Assembly: GCA_037126765.1 (NCBI GenBank) | Contig: JBBCBC010000017.1 | Location: 27,147,916 to 27,211,915, forward strand | DNA from: Stenogyne calaminthoides | Lineage: Eukaryota; Streptophyta; Magnoliopsida; Lamiales; Lamiaceae | DNA: 64,000 bases | Reading direction: 5' to 3' | In this document: positions 44,601 through 54,651 of the stretch, in pieces | Position numbering within the stretch: the stretch's first letter is position 1 | How the letters are laid out: each line of letters opens with the position of its first letter | Position numbers and translations under genes: made by a program | Notes under the pieces: generated by a model | Databases searched by the model: none | Seen by the model: the letters and a program-made list of their open reading frames with translations, nothing else | Told to the model about the DNA's origin: nothing

Positions 44601-45649
44601 TTATTTTTTATTGAAAATTAAATAATAAAATAGTGACATTTGATGCAAATAAAAAGAGATAAAATTGTTTTATTTGTGAGAAAGGTATTGATATGTTATG
44701 TAATATTGAGATATTTTGAGAGAATAATTTACGTTGATTGAGTTGTTTTATTGTCACTTTAAAAAATGTTCAATCTAATTTGCCACGAACTTTTTTGACA
44801 AATGTTCATTTAAATTCGGGAATGAAGGAGAATAATTTTATCAAATTTATTATAAAGTCAATGCATAAAAATATATTACGTCAGATAAATTTTATTAATC
44901 TCATCAATATAATCGATAAATATAAAATTATAAATTCATTTAAGATTTATTCAATTTAAAACTTTATTAATTTTTTTATTTTAATTTTACTGCATTGTTT
45001 CATGATAGTGTCTGAATTGGGTCCAGAGGACTCGAGCCGCAACATAGTCGAAATAATCTTCAAATCAAGCTGGCTCAAAAAGGACAACCCACTCTGCAAG
45101 ATCGAACGGATACTAAAAGTCCACAACACCCAGCGCACGATCCAACGGTTCGAGGACTACCGCGACGCCGTCAAGACACGCGCCAACGCGAAGCGGACCG
45201 CCGCCGCCAGGTGCGCCGCCGACGGGAACGAGCTGCTACGCTTCCACTGCGCCACCCTCACGTGCTCCATCGGCGCGCGCGGCTCCTCCAGCCTGTGCGG
45301 CGCCATTCCGGCTTGCGGCGTCTGCACTATCATACGCCACGGGTTTCAGGGTAACAAAATCAACGGCATCCGAACAACGGCGAGTAGTGGACGCGCCCAC
45401 GACTGCCTCACCGGCAGTGGTAACTCCACGCGCCGCGCCATGCTCGTTTGCCGTGTCATCGCGGGGAGGGTGAAGCGGGCGGAGGACGGCACGTGTGATG
45501 ATGACGGCGCCGCGTCGCCGGCGCGTGTCGCGTACGACTCTGTTGCTGGGAGCGCCGGGATTTACTCGAGTATGGAGGAGTTGCACGTGTTTAGCTCGAG
45601 GGCGATTTTGCCTTGCTTTGTGGTAATTTACAAGGCATTTGAAAGTTAG
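41628..45649 (+). CDS. C2H2-type zinc-finger protein with a PARP-like C-terminal region
   Basis: Three exons: 41628-42052, 42703-42803 and 45009-45649, all with GT...AG introns and matching phases (2, then 1). Total CDS is 1167 bp, 388 residues. Residues 8-24 (SLAALVFLLFMALLSFL) form a hydrophobic N-terminal segment, a possible signal anchor. A Lys/Gln/Pro linker follows. A single C2H2 finger spans residues 153-174 (C153-X2-C156-X12-H169-X4-H174), ending in HHHQAVRHA and running across the exon 2/3 junction into VSELGPEDSSR. The C-terminal half (LLRFHCAT at 251-258, then TTASSGRAHD, RRAMLVCRVIAGRV, YDSVAG, AILPCFVVIYK) matches the plant C2H2-like family that also shows resemblance to the ADP-ribosyltransferase fold. 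The molecular role is not known. Family members usually lack the hydrophobic start, so an alternative N-terminus is possible. Open frames and splice sites are all intact. Exon 3 is markedly GC-rich. Confidence 0.85.
42083..42222. mobile_element. Stowaway-type MITE in intron 1
   Basis: The ends ctccctctcccaaagttatttac and gtaaataattttggaatggatgaag are inverted, flanked by TA at 42081-42082 and 42223-42224. It is 140 bp. Confidence 0.75.
42290..42482. mobile_element. MITE-like inverted-repeat element, family M1, copy 2 (intron 1)
   Basis: The left end atgcactcatgtgcaccgta and right end gtgcacctgaatgcat are inverted. The inner arms ttttagaaccgtataatttgttat and ataacaagttgcacggttttaaaa are also inverted, so almost the whole 193 bp can fold into one hairpin. 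It is the best preserved of three copies. Confidence 0.7.
42804..45008 (+). other. Intron 2 of the zinc-finger gene
   Basis: gtaaat...gatag, 2205 bp, AT-rich. It contains a Stowaway MITE (43313-43466) and, at 43948-44115, a twofold repeat of gtgtgcatcagttgggtactgtgtgactagtgca. No coding exon is seen inside it. Confidence 0.75.
43313..43466. mobile_element. Stowaway-type MITE in intron 2
   Basis: The ends ctctccgtcccatttcattttgc and gcaaaattaaataggacggattgag are inverted, flanked by TA at 43311-43312 and 43467-43468. It is 154 bp. Confidence 0.78.
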
Positions 45650-45682
45650 AGCTGAATTGTAGGCCCTCCTATTGACATTTAC

Positions 45683-45868
45683 GTACGTTTAGGTGCACCG
45701 TACACCATAGTATATTTTAGAATTATGCAATTTAATTATATTGAATCGTATAACAATTTTTTTGTATTAATAGTTAAACGATTTAATATAAATAAATTGT
45801 ATATTTTAATATAACAAATTGCCCGATTCTAAAATACATCATGATTGTACGATACACCTAGATGCATA
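45683..45868. mobile_element. MITE-like inverted-repeat element, family M1, copy 3 (just after the stop codon)
   Basis: The left arm ggtgcaccgtacaccatagtat and right arm catgattgtacgatacacct are inverted. The inner pair ttttagaattatgcaattta / acaaattgcccgattctaaaa is also mirrored. It starts about 35 bp after the stop of the zinc-finger gene and probably lies in its 3' untranslated region. Confidence 0.65.
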
Positions 45869-46985
45869 CATGATTTAGTTTTTTTAAATTTATTTTTATT
45901 ACTGATGAGTCTTCTTTATTTTATTGTATTTTGTTTAATATTTAATTTAGAATTGAGTAGGTGGAATCAAATCACATTAGTGATCGAGGGTTGGGTAGCT
46001 GACAATTGACATGTTCCTGTTTGTATATATACTTTTTTTTTTAATGTTTGTAGTGAGTTATTGTTTACATATATTTAAGGTGCAGTTCAACTGCTCAACA
46101 GGTGGAGTTGGAATTGGAGATTCGGAAATTATTAAAATAGATAAGAAAAGGCGTAAAAACTGGATAGCCACACTATTGTAAATACTTTACATGAAATATC
46201 AGTACACTCAGTGAAGAGGTTGAAAAATTGCTCATAATTCGCTGGTCGAATGGGATGAAATAAATTTTAAAAAAGTAGTGCAAAGTAGTTTATATTATCT
46301 TTAAGGAAAATACATGTGTTATTATAAAAATAAATATATATTACTATGATATATATTTGTCATTTTTCGTATACATATTTTTCTTTTATAATAACACACA
46401 TAAAATATTGAAACAATGTTGCTAAAAAAAATTCACACCGTAGGGTGAAAATATGTTGGGCTACGTAATGTCCCAAAATTTAGAAAGTCAACTTCTAACA
46501 TTTCGACATTTCAAACCTGAGTCATTACTTAGTGAAACTTAAAAACTGGGTCAGAGAAAATTTCTTTTAAAACATATATAAACAAATTTACACGACAAAA
46601 TATTTGCAGTAGAAAAACTTAAGTTAATAGTAGTAAATCCCCATGTTTGAAAATACACAATCCATAATTAACAGTTTTAGCAAAAAGTCAACATCGAGTT
46701 TACAAAATAAAGTTCAACAGTCAAAGTGTCTTCATTATTTAGATACAAAAGTAGGCTTGTAGGGAAGCGTTCGCCTACTACAAGTCCTGGACCTCAGCAT
46801 CGTAACCTAAAAATGTTAAAGTTGGGGTGTGAGAAATAAATTCTCAGTGGGCAACCTGCATGTTGTTATACAGATTGATACAATTCTAAAAAATCATTAA
46901 AGTCTTACCCCTTCCCGTTATCTTAGTCTTTTATCATGTATTAAACTTATTTCTTAAGCATGGAATCGTTCTGATTCGTTCATAT
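45869..46985. other. AT-rich downstream intergenic DNA
   Basis: No gene is visible. From about 46450 the sequence (gtcccaaaatttagaaagtcaac, later gagaaataaattctcagtgggcaacctg) resembles degraded plant LTR DNA. Confidence 0.4.
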
Positions 46986-46988
46986 TAT

Positions 46989-47205
46989 GCATTCATGTGG
47001 GGCGACACTGGTAGCGTATACCACATCCAATACTCGTTATCATTCCTACATCACCTTTTCATTCATGTTGGGCGACACTGGTAGCGTATACAACATTCAA
47101 TTCTCGTAAACAACCTACATCTCCTTTTGGAGTGGCACTGGTAGCGTATACCACATTCAATCCCTGTAAACAACTTACAGCTCCTTTTCAGGCATGTGGG
47201 ACATA
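46989..47205 (+). repeat. Three tandem units of about 65-70 bp
   Basis: The core ggcgacactggtagcgtata at 47001 recurs at 47071, and shortened (ggcactggtagcgtata) at 47134. Each is followed by ccacattcaa-type sequence and then a catctccttttc-type spacer. Confidence 0.75.
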
Positions 47206-49281
47206 GTCCCCTTGTATATTCATAAATCTTGGATTAAGCATAATTATCATCATCATTATAATTCGTTAGTTTACTTTAGAAATTATCAACAGTCAATATA
47301 ACATTAATAACTGCGATACAGATAGTGTTTTGAAGAAAAGTTATAAACTTCTTGATTGCTTAGAACTTGTCCAGAAACTGTTATTTTCAAAAATTATTTA
47401 ACCAAAGTAACACTTCATCACTACATTCATGCTTCATAATACAAGATATCAAACCTATACATATACAAACTTACAAGACAGTTTATTGGCGGTAAAAGAG
47501 GCTCCAAATCATGCATTTCTATATAAAACAAGTAAACATATGCATATATACATTAACTTCAAGAAAAGTGGAGGTTTTTGCTCATTACCTTAATGTTTCT
47601 TGTTTGACACTTGGAAAGGTCTTTCTTGTACTAAAATGGGTGGAGGAGAAGCTCCTTCTGTTGGAATATAGAGGCACGTAAACACGTAATACATGCGCAG
47701 CGAAATTAAATAATTTACCAACAACGAACAAGTAATTGCATAATTAAATATGAATAATCATAAACGGAATCCTTATAGTAAATTATATGCAGATTTCTCT
47801 TCTATGGTATCCACGTAATCCCCTTGAACAGACCCACACAGATTTGCTAGCGTTGAATCCCGAGACGAATTTGCTAGAAAAATTCTAACTAGAGATTTTA
47901 TGGAGAAAACTATGTTTTCTTGTAGTGATTAATGAATCCCTAGGATCTCATATATATAAGTCTAGCTTAAATCTTAAGCTATCTTTATTAGGAATATCTT
48001 TGCTAATCTTGCAAAACAAATCCCACATATTTGATTTTTCCTACATATATTTTCCTACAATAATATTCCATATATTATTTGGGATTCCTATTTAATTAAA
48101 TCATATTTAATTAAACAATAATAATAATTAATTCCAAATTAATATATTATTAGTTCTCCATAAATTAAATATTAAATCCAATTTAATACTTAATCAACCA
48201 ACTTTAATATGTAAATGGAATTACTTGTTGTGTAACCCATAGGCCCTCATATATCAACCGATTAGTCAAACTAATGGTATTAATTGAACCCTAGACAATA
48301 AATCAGACATTCTCAATATATGAGGTATGTTGCGAGAAACGTACAACTACCTGTAACTGAAACATGGGCTATTATGATAATTTCCTTTCATTCGCGAATA
48401 CTCGATTAAGTCTTGAACATGATGAAGTGTCTATTCAAATAACTTAATCATATTATCTCTAATCATTAATTGTTCATGTATGTCACACTTGGCCACAAAG
48501 TCCAAGTTGACGTGCATCGGCCAACGACTTAGATCCAATTATGATGAGACGATGAGTGTTCTCTCTAAATCCACTTTGAGGAATGAATCATTTTCTTGGC
48601 TCAACTACCACGCACATGCATTTCGTGATGAACCCAATCCAAGTCATATCTACCCATGGAAGGGTGCAAGCGTCAATCATGGTCAAAGTTCATCACTCCA
48701 CACATGTCGTGCGTATTGACCTCAAGTCAAAGGAGTATCACATCACTCCCACTAACTGAGACACCCGTATACATATATTGTGGAATTACATCAAACGATT
48801 TCTCGGATGGGTATACCAATACCCTCTAAGATATCTGTGCATCCATATAAGATACCTAGTATCTCGTAGCAAGTGAGATCTTACTACACTCTCCAAGAGT
48901 ATGATGCAGATCGCACACCAATCTCAATTGCATCATCAACATCTCATTCTTGATGATCCTTGAACGGGGCTATTTGAGAATCATGCTTAAGTCATCTGAG
49001 TTCTCACAACCTCAATGATAGCAATGACTCATGGGAACACAAATAGAAATAAATGCAAACAACCAAACATAATATTCAAATAAGTGTAATGTCATACATT
49101 TAATATTATCTTAGTATTATGTCCTTGTTGCAAGTCATTTTTTAATGAGAATACTATGTGGCTAATTTTAATACAACTCACAAACAAAATAAGTACGTGT
49201 ACAATATTACAGTAAATAACAAGAAATTGTTGACCCAGTTCATCAATAAATGACTACTCTGGGGGCATTCCAAGCCAGGGA
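47206..49281. mobile_element. Degraded LTR-like DNA, probably including a minus-strand Copia LTR from 47659
   Basis: TGTTGGAATATAGAGGCACG at 47659 looks like the end of a minus-strand Copia-type LTR. The following 1.5 kb (catcactcccactaactgagacac near 48742, aatctcaattgcatcat near 48920) has the style of such LTRs, but I could not find the other end or a target duplication. The ORF at 48480-48719 has no recognisable domain. 49100-49281 looks like the end of another LTR. Confidence 0.35.
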
Positions 49282-49904
49282 TGTTATATTGCGAGGTTCA
49301 AGTATACAGTACACAATACTACTCGTGGTGAAAACTTCCTTCTATGAAAGATGGTGATTTGGAGAATATGTGTGAGTACTTGGGAATTTTTCTGAACCTT
49401 TCTTTTGTTATTTTTGGGCCTATTTATAGGCTTTGGATGAGCTGGTGGTGTCAAGGCTTGAGCTGGTGGTGTCCTGGCTAGCACGAGCTGGCGATTTCTT
49501 AACATGCACGAATCTATGTGGTGTTGCCACGTTTTCTGTTTGTGCTTCTTTGGTTGACATTTATCTCTACTTGCTCGAGAAGTATTCGACTTGTCATCCA
49601 GGTGGTGATGGTGGCGTCGTGGGTGACCCGATTCTTGTGCTCGCTTGGTGGTTATTCGCACTCATGAGGCTTGGCCCTTGTGGTCGTTCATTGGGCGTGG
49701 CCGCAAACCAAACACCACGACCTTGATTCTGTGCTCGCCCTAGGGGGCGAGCACACTCTTCTGCTCTCCACTCTTCCGGACCTCTGTTAACCATGTATGT
49801 GTGCTCGCTCCCCTATAGGTTGCTTTGTTATGCTTGGAAAACGTTGTTGTAAACCAAATGCTTTGGTTCTTGCTGTCTGCTCGCCTTCGGAGGCGAGCGT
49901 GTTC
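49282..49904 (-). repeat. 3' LTR of the Gypsy element, distal segment
   Basis: The plus strand reads TGTTATATTGCGAGG at 49282 (the LTR end on the minus strand is CCTCGCAATATAACA). The segment contains a minus-strand TATA box and two GC hairpins, and is cut at 49904 by D2. The other segment is 56473-56851. Together they make about 1.0 kb. Confidence 0.75.
49419..49430 (-). promoter_or_regulatory. TATA box of the Gypsy LTR
   Basis: On the minus strand cctataaatagg, followed about 30 bp later by an A-rich likely start region. Confidence 0.55.
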
Positions 49905-51746
49905 TGTTGGGGAATAAGTTGCACAGATCTATTCGGGGTGAATATTTAAATACAAATTTAATTCTTATAATTATTACTAGCATGAATTAATCCTATATTA
50001 ATTCAAATAATAATCCAACAACATATCATGCATATAATTAATTCACGTAAATCCTACGCATGCGGAATTCTACGAGTTTACGTGAACGTACCTCTTGGGA
50101 TGGTAGTGATCTGGCTGATTAGACTAACCAAAAGAACTTCCCAAGTATTCCCTTAATCCTTGTTCGACTATCCGGTGGTATGACACTTGTGAACAATTAA
50201 CAAAAGAAAAATAAATTATGTTGCACCCCTTTGTGGATTTACTAATTTTTCCAGCACATGAAATTGTACTTGGGAATGAAAGAGTCATCCCCTATTTATA
50301 GAGCATAGGTGGTCGAAAATTGTGGCAAAAAACAATGTGGGAAAATCTTTTCTTGATCTCCAAGAAATCTTGAATATATCTCCTATATTCTTTTTCCCAT
50401 AATTATAATATTCCACAAAATCCCACCTACTCTTTGTTATGGGATATTTTCGAAAATAATAAGCAAGAATCCAAGATTTGGATGTTCTTGAATTTATGAG
50501 ATATTCTTGTATTTCAAGAAACACATATCTTCCATAATATCTTTTCAAGAAAATCAAGAAAATCTTTCTTGCCCTTTATCTTTCAAAAAATTCGAAATTT
50601 TCCTTATAAATAACCAAGTGGGAGATTTCTTGAATTTAATGAGATAATCTTGTATTCCAAGAATACATATCTTCATTCCATAACAAAATTCAAAGAAAAT
50701 CTTTCTCCCCTTTTATCTATAAATTTCAAAAATAATTAGGAAAAATAAGCAACAATATTTATTTTATTTTAAACACCTTTTTCAGTTATTGGACTATATG
50801 TTGGGCTACTTAGGGGGGCTTTAGGAGAATTAAGATTGGACCTTCCAATGGATCTTGAATTATCAATATTGAGCCACAATATTATTCAAGCCCATAAATA
50901 TTAATTAATCCCACTACATAATTAATATTGCACTATCCATCTTAACCCATATTACAGTCAATATGGCTCCCGGTTATTTTTTCCCGTGTTTAAGATTATC
51001 TAGCCCATTAATTAATTCAAGCCACTGAAATAGCTTTCTTTTAATTAATATCCTTTGTCCTTGGTCAAGGAATGATTCAACATTATTATCCATACCGGAA
51101 ACTAATTCCACTTGAAAGATTTGGTATGATAAAGCTTATGAACCTCCCAAGGGGGCAAATCAAACAAGCGTACTTGTACACGATTCTCCGTATTAAATCT
51201 TAGCAATCACATGTGACCAATAATATTGCCCAAGATAAAAAGTATTGAATCTCGTTGATTCTCTACCCATGATAAGTCAAAGCAATAGTTACCGATCACA
51301 TGTGATCCTATTTAAGGAACAAAGATTAAGAAATAACGAACCACTGAGGTCTAATTCTTCCTTGTTCAGTTCTGAAGAATTTATCCTCCTCAGAAGTCCT
51401 ATTCCCAATTGCATCACCATGCACTAGTGTAATCTCTTGGTCAAGACAAGCCAATCTGAGCCTTACACTTCAACCTTTCACGATGGGTTGTTCATTTCCA
51501 TCTAGGTTGTGAATGGCGTACTTTTAGTTACAAGGGACTGTTAATTTAATCTTCTGTGATCTGGTATCACTAAATTAACTACAATGTAACACGTCTTTAA
51601 TTATTGAACAGTTATGCAAAGAAATATATGTAACATTCGATAATATTTAAAGCATCGATGATAAACAATTTATTTCAAAGAATAAGTCCGAAATTCAGTT
51701 TTGATTATACAAAGTAAAAATCATACTTTCCAGTATATTCCCAACA
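49905..51746 (-). repeat. 3' LTR of Copia D2
   Basis: 1842 bp, ends TGTTGGGGAATAAG and TATTCCCAACA on the plus strand. It is nearly identical to 54652-56467. Differences include agaaatatatg (near 51620) and cagtaaatatatg (near 56339), again at CAG. Confidence 0.88.
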
Positions 51747-53160
51747 ATCTCCCACTTATACTCAAAGTCTGCTTTTAAGTATACTACAACATGTCTCGTG
51801 TAGATCCGTGACATCTAATGTCACCTACACAAACCTAATGATTTATCCCACTTATACTCAAAGCAGATTGGCAACGGTCTTGACACCCATTCCTTCCACA
51901 TGTCTCTCGAATGTATTCAGAGGCGCACTTTGTGAATGGATCTCGCTGGGTTGTCTTCCTCGACGCTATCTTTGCCACATCTATATCTCCTCTCTTAATG
52001 ATATCTCGATAAGATGGTATTTCCTTTCAATGTGTTTGTTGGGCTTTGTGAGCTCGTGGTTCCTTTGAATTTACAACCGCTCCCAAGATTGTCACAATAA
52101 ACAAAGATTCTCGGCTGGCAAATTCGAACCACATCCAAGTCCACTAGGAAGTTCTTGAGCCAAACCGCTTTTTTTCATCGCCTCGCAAGCGGCTACATAT
52201 ATTCGGCCCATGGTAGAATCATGACGATTTCGCTTGATGCTTCTCCATGTCACGGCTCCTCCCCATGCAAAACACACTACCGGGAGGTAGATTTTCCGAG
52301 TCTATGTCCCATTGGAAATCCGAGTCCGTAGCCGATGGGGATTGGACTATCGATCGATAAATCAACATTCTATCCCGAGTTCTTTTCGATACTTCGTAAT
52401 GTTTTTAATCGTCGTCCAATGCTCTTTCCCCGGTTACTTTGATATCTTGCCACCATGCCAACGGCAAAGTAGATATCCTGGTCTCGACACAAAGATTGCA
52501 TACATAAGGCTTCCGGCAAATTGGCATAAGGAATGCCTTTCATGTCATCTATCTTCTTTTTGCCTTAGGGCACATTTTCTTGGATAGATGGATTCCATGT
52601 CCGAAAGGTACGGCCTTTCTTGGAATCTTGCATGTTTGAATCGTTTCAAGACAAAGGTCTATGTATGAAGCTTTGCGATAAGCCTATCATCCTTTTCTTG
52701 CGATCTCGAAAGTGATCTTGATCCCAAGGATGTGTCGCGGCTTCCCTAAGTCCTTCATATCAAACCGCTTTTGAAAGCCATGCCCTTACGTCTGATAACA
52801 CCTTCACATCATTCCCGATGATCAGTATGTCGTCTACGTATAGTACTAAGAATACCAATGCAGTTCCGACACGCTTTTTGTACACACAACTTTCAAACTC
52901 ATTTTGATCGAACCCATAAGACTTTATAACATGATCAAAACATTGGTTCCAAACTCTGGATGCCTGTTTGAGTCCGTAAATGGACTTCATGAGCTTACAA
53001 ACTAGGTGTTCTTGGCCTTTTTCAATGAAGCCTTGGAGTTATTGCATATAGATCTCTTCATCATGACTTCCGTTAAGGAAAGGTGTCTTGACATCCATTT
53101 GCCAGATTTCAAAGTCGAGATGCGCAGCAATCGATAAGAGAATACGAATGGACTTAAGAG
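51747..53160 (-). pseudogene. Copia D2 pol remnant: RNase H and C-terminal RT
   Basis: On the minus strand: 53039-53160 gives LSIAAHLDFEIWQMDVKTPF (the Trp that is a stop in D is intact), 52760-52990 gives SIYGLKQASRVWNQCFDHVI and the YVDD catalytic motif, and 51850-52590 is RNase H with many small frame breaks. The X1 insertion site of D is uninterrupted here (about 52755-52775). Breaks coincide with CAG/CTG positions of D. Confidence 0.8.
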
Positions 53161-54651
53161 AATACGAATATGAACATGCATCAACCAACATCTCAAAACA
53201 GTTTAAATAAGCCACGTGGGGTGGGTCATTATTTAAACACATTTAAGCAGGTTACAAACAAGAACAATTACAAACCTTTAATATCCAGATTAATAGTTGG
53301 CTCCCACTTGACCAATATAAAATTGACAGGGACTTTGGGGAAGTATATGCATATCAATTTTATACCTAAGTAATAACCATGATTAAATACAGGATTATTA
53401 TTTCGTATTGAACGAGCCTCGTGGGGAGGGTCATCGTCGCCACTAATAATAACCCACAATCATCCATTTGAAATTCATTCATGTGAAAGCTATCTTTTGA
53501 CCGTCCCGTGGGGGGAATTTCTCCAAAATAATTCACAAATAAATAAATCATGGAGATCAAAATTAATTCAATTTTATTATCCGGAATAAAATTGTCAATT
53601 AATTAATTAAACATACTTAGTAATTTTTGAAGGTGAGATTTTTCATTGGGCAACTCTCATGCAAACACATTTAAACAAATTAAATAAAGCATAAGATAGC
53701 ACAATAATAAATCAAGCAAAAGCGAAAAAAATAAACATATTGGGCACAAATTATCCAATTGTCATGGTTTGATTTTTCTTGGCTTGATCTTGAAGAAACA
53801 CCGTCTTGAATTTCTCCCACTCGATCGTCTCGAAAAAATACTTTGTCTCGAAACGCCATGCCAAGTAGCTCGCAAAGGGATGCACGCCCAAGATCCCAAG
53901 CCCACTAGCCAAGTCGACCCCGGCAGCCTCGGCATTGCTTCGGCAGGCTTAAGCGCGCCACCTCGGCACGACTTCGGCATAGTCCGGCAGCTCCTCGGCA
54001 GGCGACGCGTATCCGCGCGCATCTGCGCCAGCGCACTTCGCTAGCCCCTGCCTCGCCCGTGGAGAGCCAGGCACCCAAATCCCCCGCACGCGCCCGCGCG
54101 CGCGCCGTGTCATCCGCCGTCCGCCAGGCCTCGCTCTGCGCCACGTCTTGCGTCGTCGTCTTCACGCCCCGCGCCGATGCCCTGATCCTCGCGCGCGCGC
54201 TCGGCCTCGTCCTCTCGCCCCAAGCTCAGCGTGCGTGCGGCAACGTCCGCGTCGCGATGCCTCCTTAACGCGTTTCTGCGGCGCACGCCGCCTACGCCGG
54301 TTTTTGGATTTTATCCTTTAATTCTTAAATCGAAGTCTTCGTTTTAGATCCGGTTACAATTTATTTACAAAAAATAAATAAACCTAGATCTGAACTAGTC
54401 TATTACATTAATCAAATCAAACAAATCCTAATCTACTGCGTGGATTTTCTCACGAGGCAAAACGAATCCGAACGAATCGAATTAAAACCACAATTTATAT
54501 GCATGCATAAATAAATACATTAAATTCCATGACAATTGGATACCTGCAAAACAGATCTAGCAATTCTACTATCCAATTTCAAATTTAATGTCAGCAAATT
54601 AAATTACAATTTAAAAAATTCAGAGCCCGAAACCGTGGCTCTGATACTAGT
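53161..54651 (-). other. Leader of Copia D2 with a GC-rich CpG-dense island
   Basis: 53161-53880 matches the AT-rich part of the D leader (15000-15700). 53880-54300 is a strikingly GC-rich block with runs of cgcgcgcg, followed by AT-rich leader and the PBS. Overlapping ORFs in the block on both strands (for example 53762-54165) have the biased composition expected by chance in GC-rich DNA and no recognisable domain. D has a shorter and different GC-rich block at the same place. Confidence 0.65.

Noticed and set aside
45236..45586. Minus-strand frame of 116 codons
   Set aside because: It is the shadow of GC-rich exon 3 of the zinc-finger gene; its composition is Arg/Ala/Thr-biased and it has no domain.
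48480..48719. A 79-codon plus-strand ORF
   Set aside because: No domain, no conservation evidence, and it lies in LTR-like DNA.
49334..49342. A ccttc string as right target duplication for the LTR-like end at 47659
   Set aside because: The position falls inside the Gypsy LTR (49282-49904), and no CA end precedes it.
53762..54268. Several overlapping frames on both strands in the GC-rich block of D2
   Set aside because: They are open because GC-rich DNA has few stop codons; the proteins are Arg/Ala-rich without recognisable motifs.
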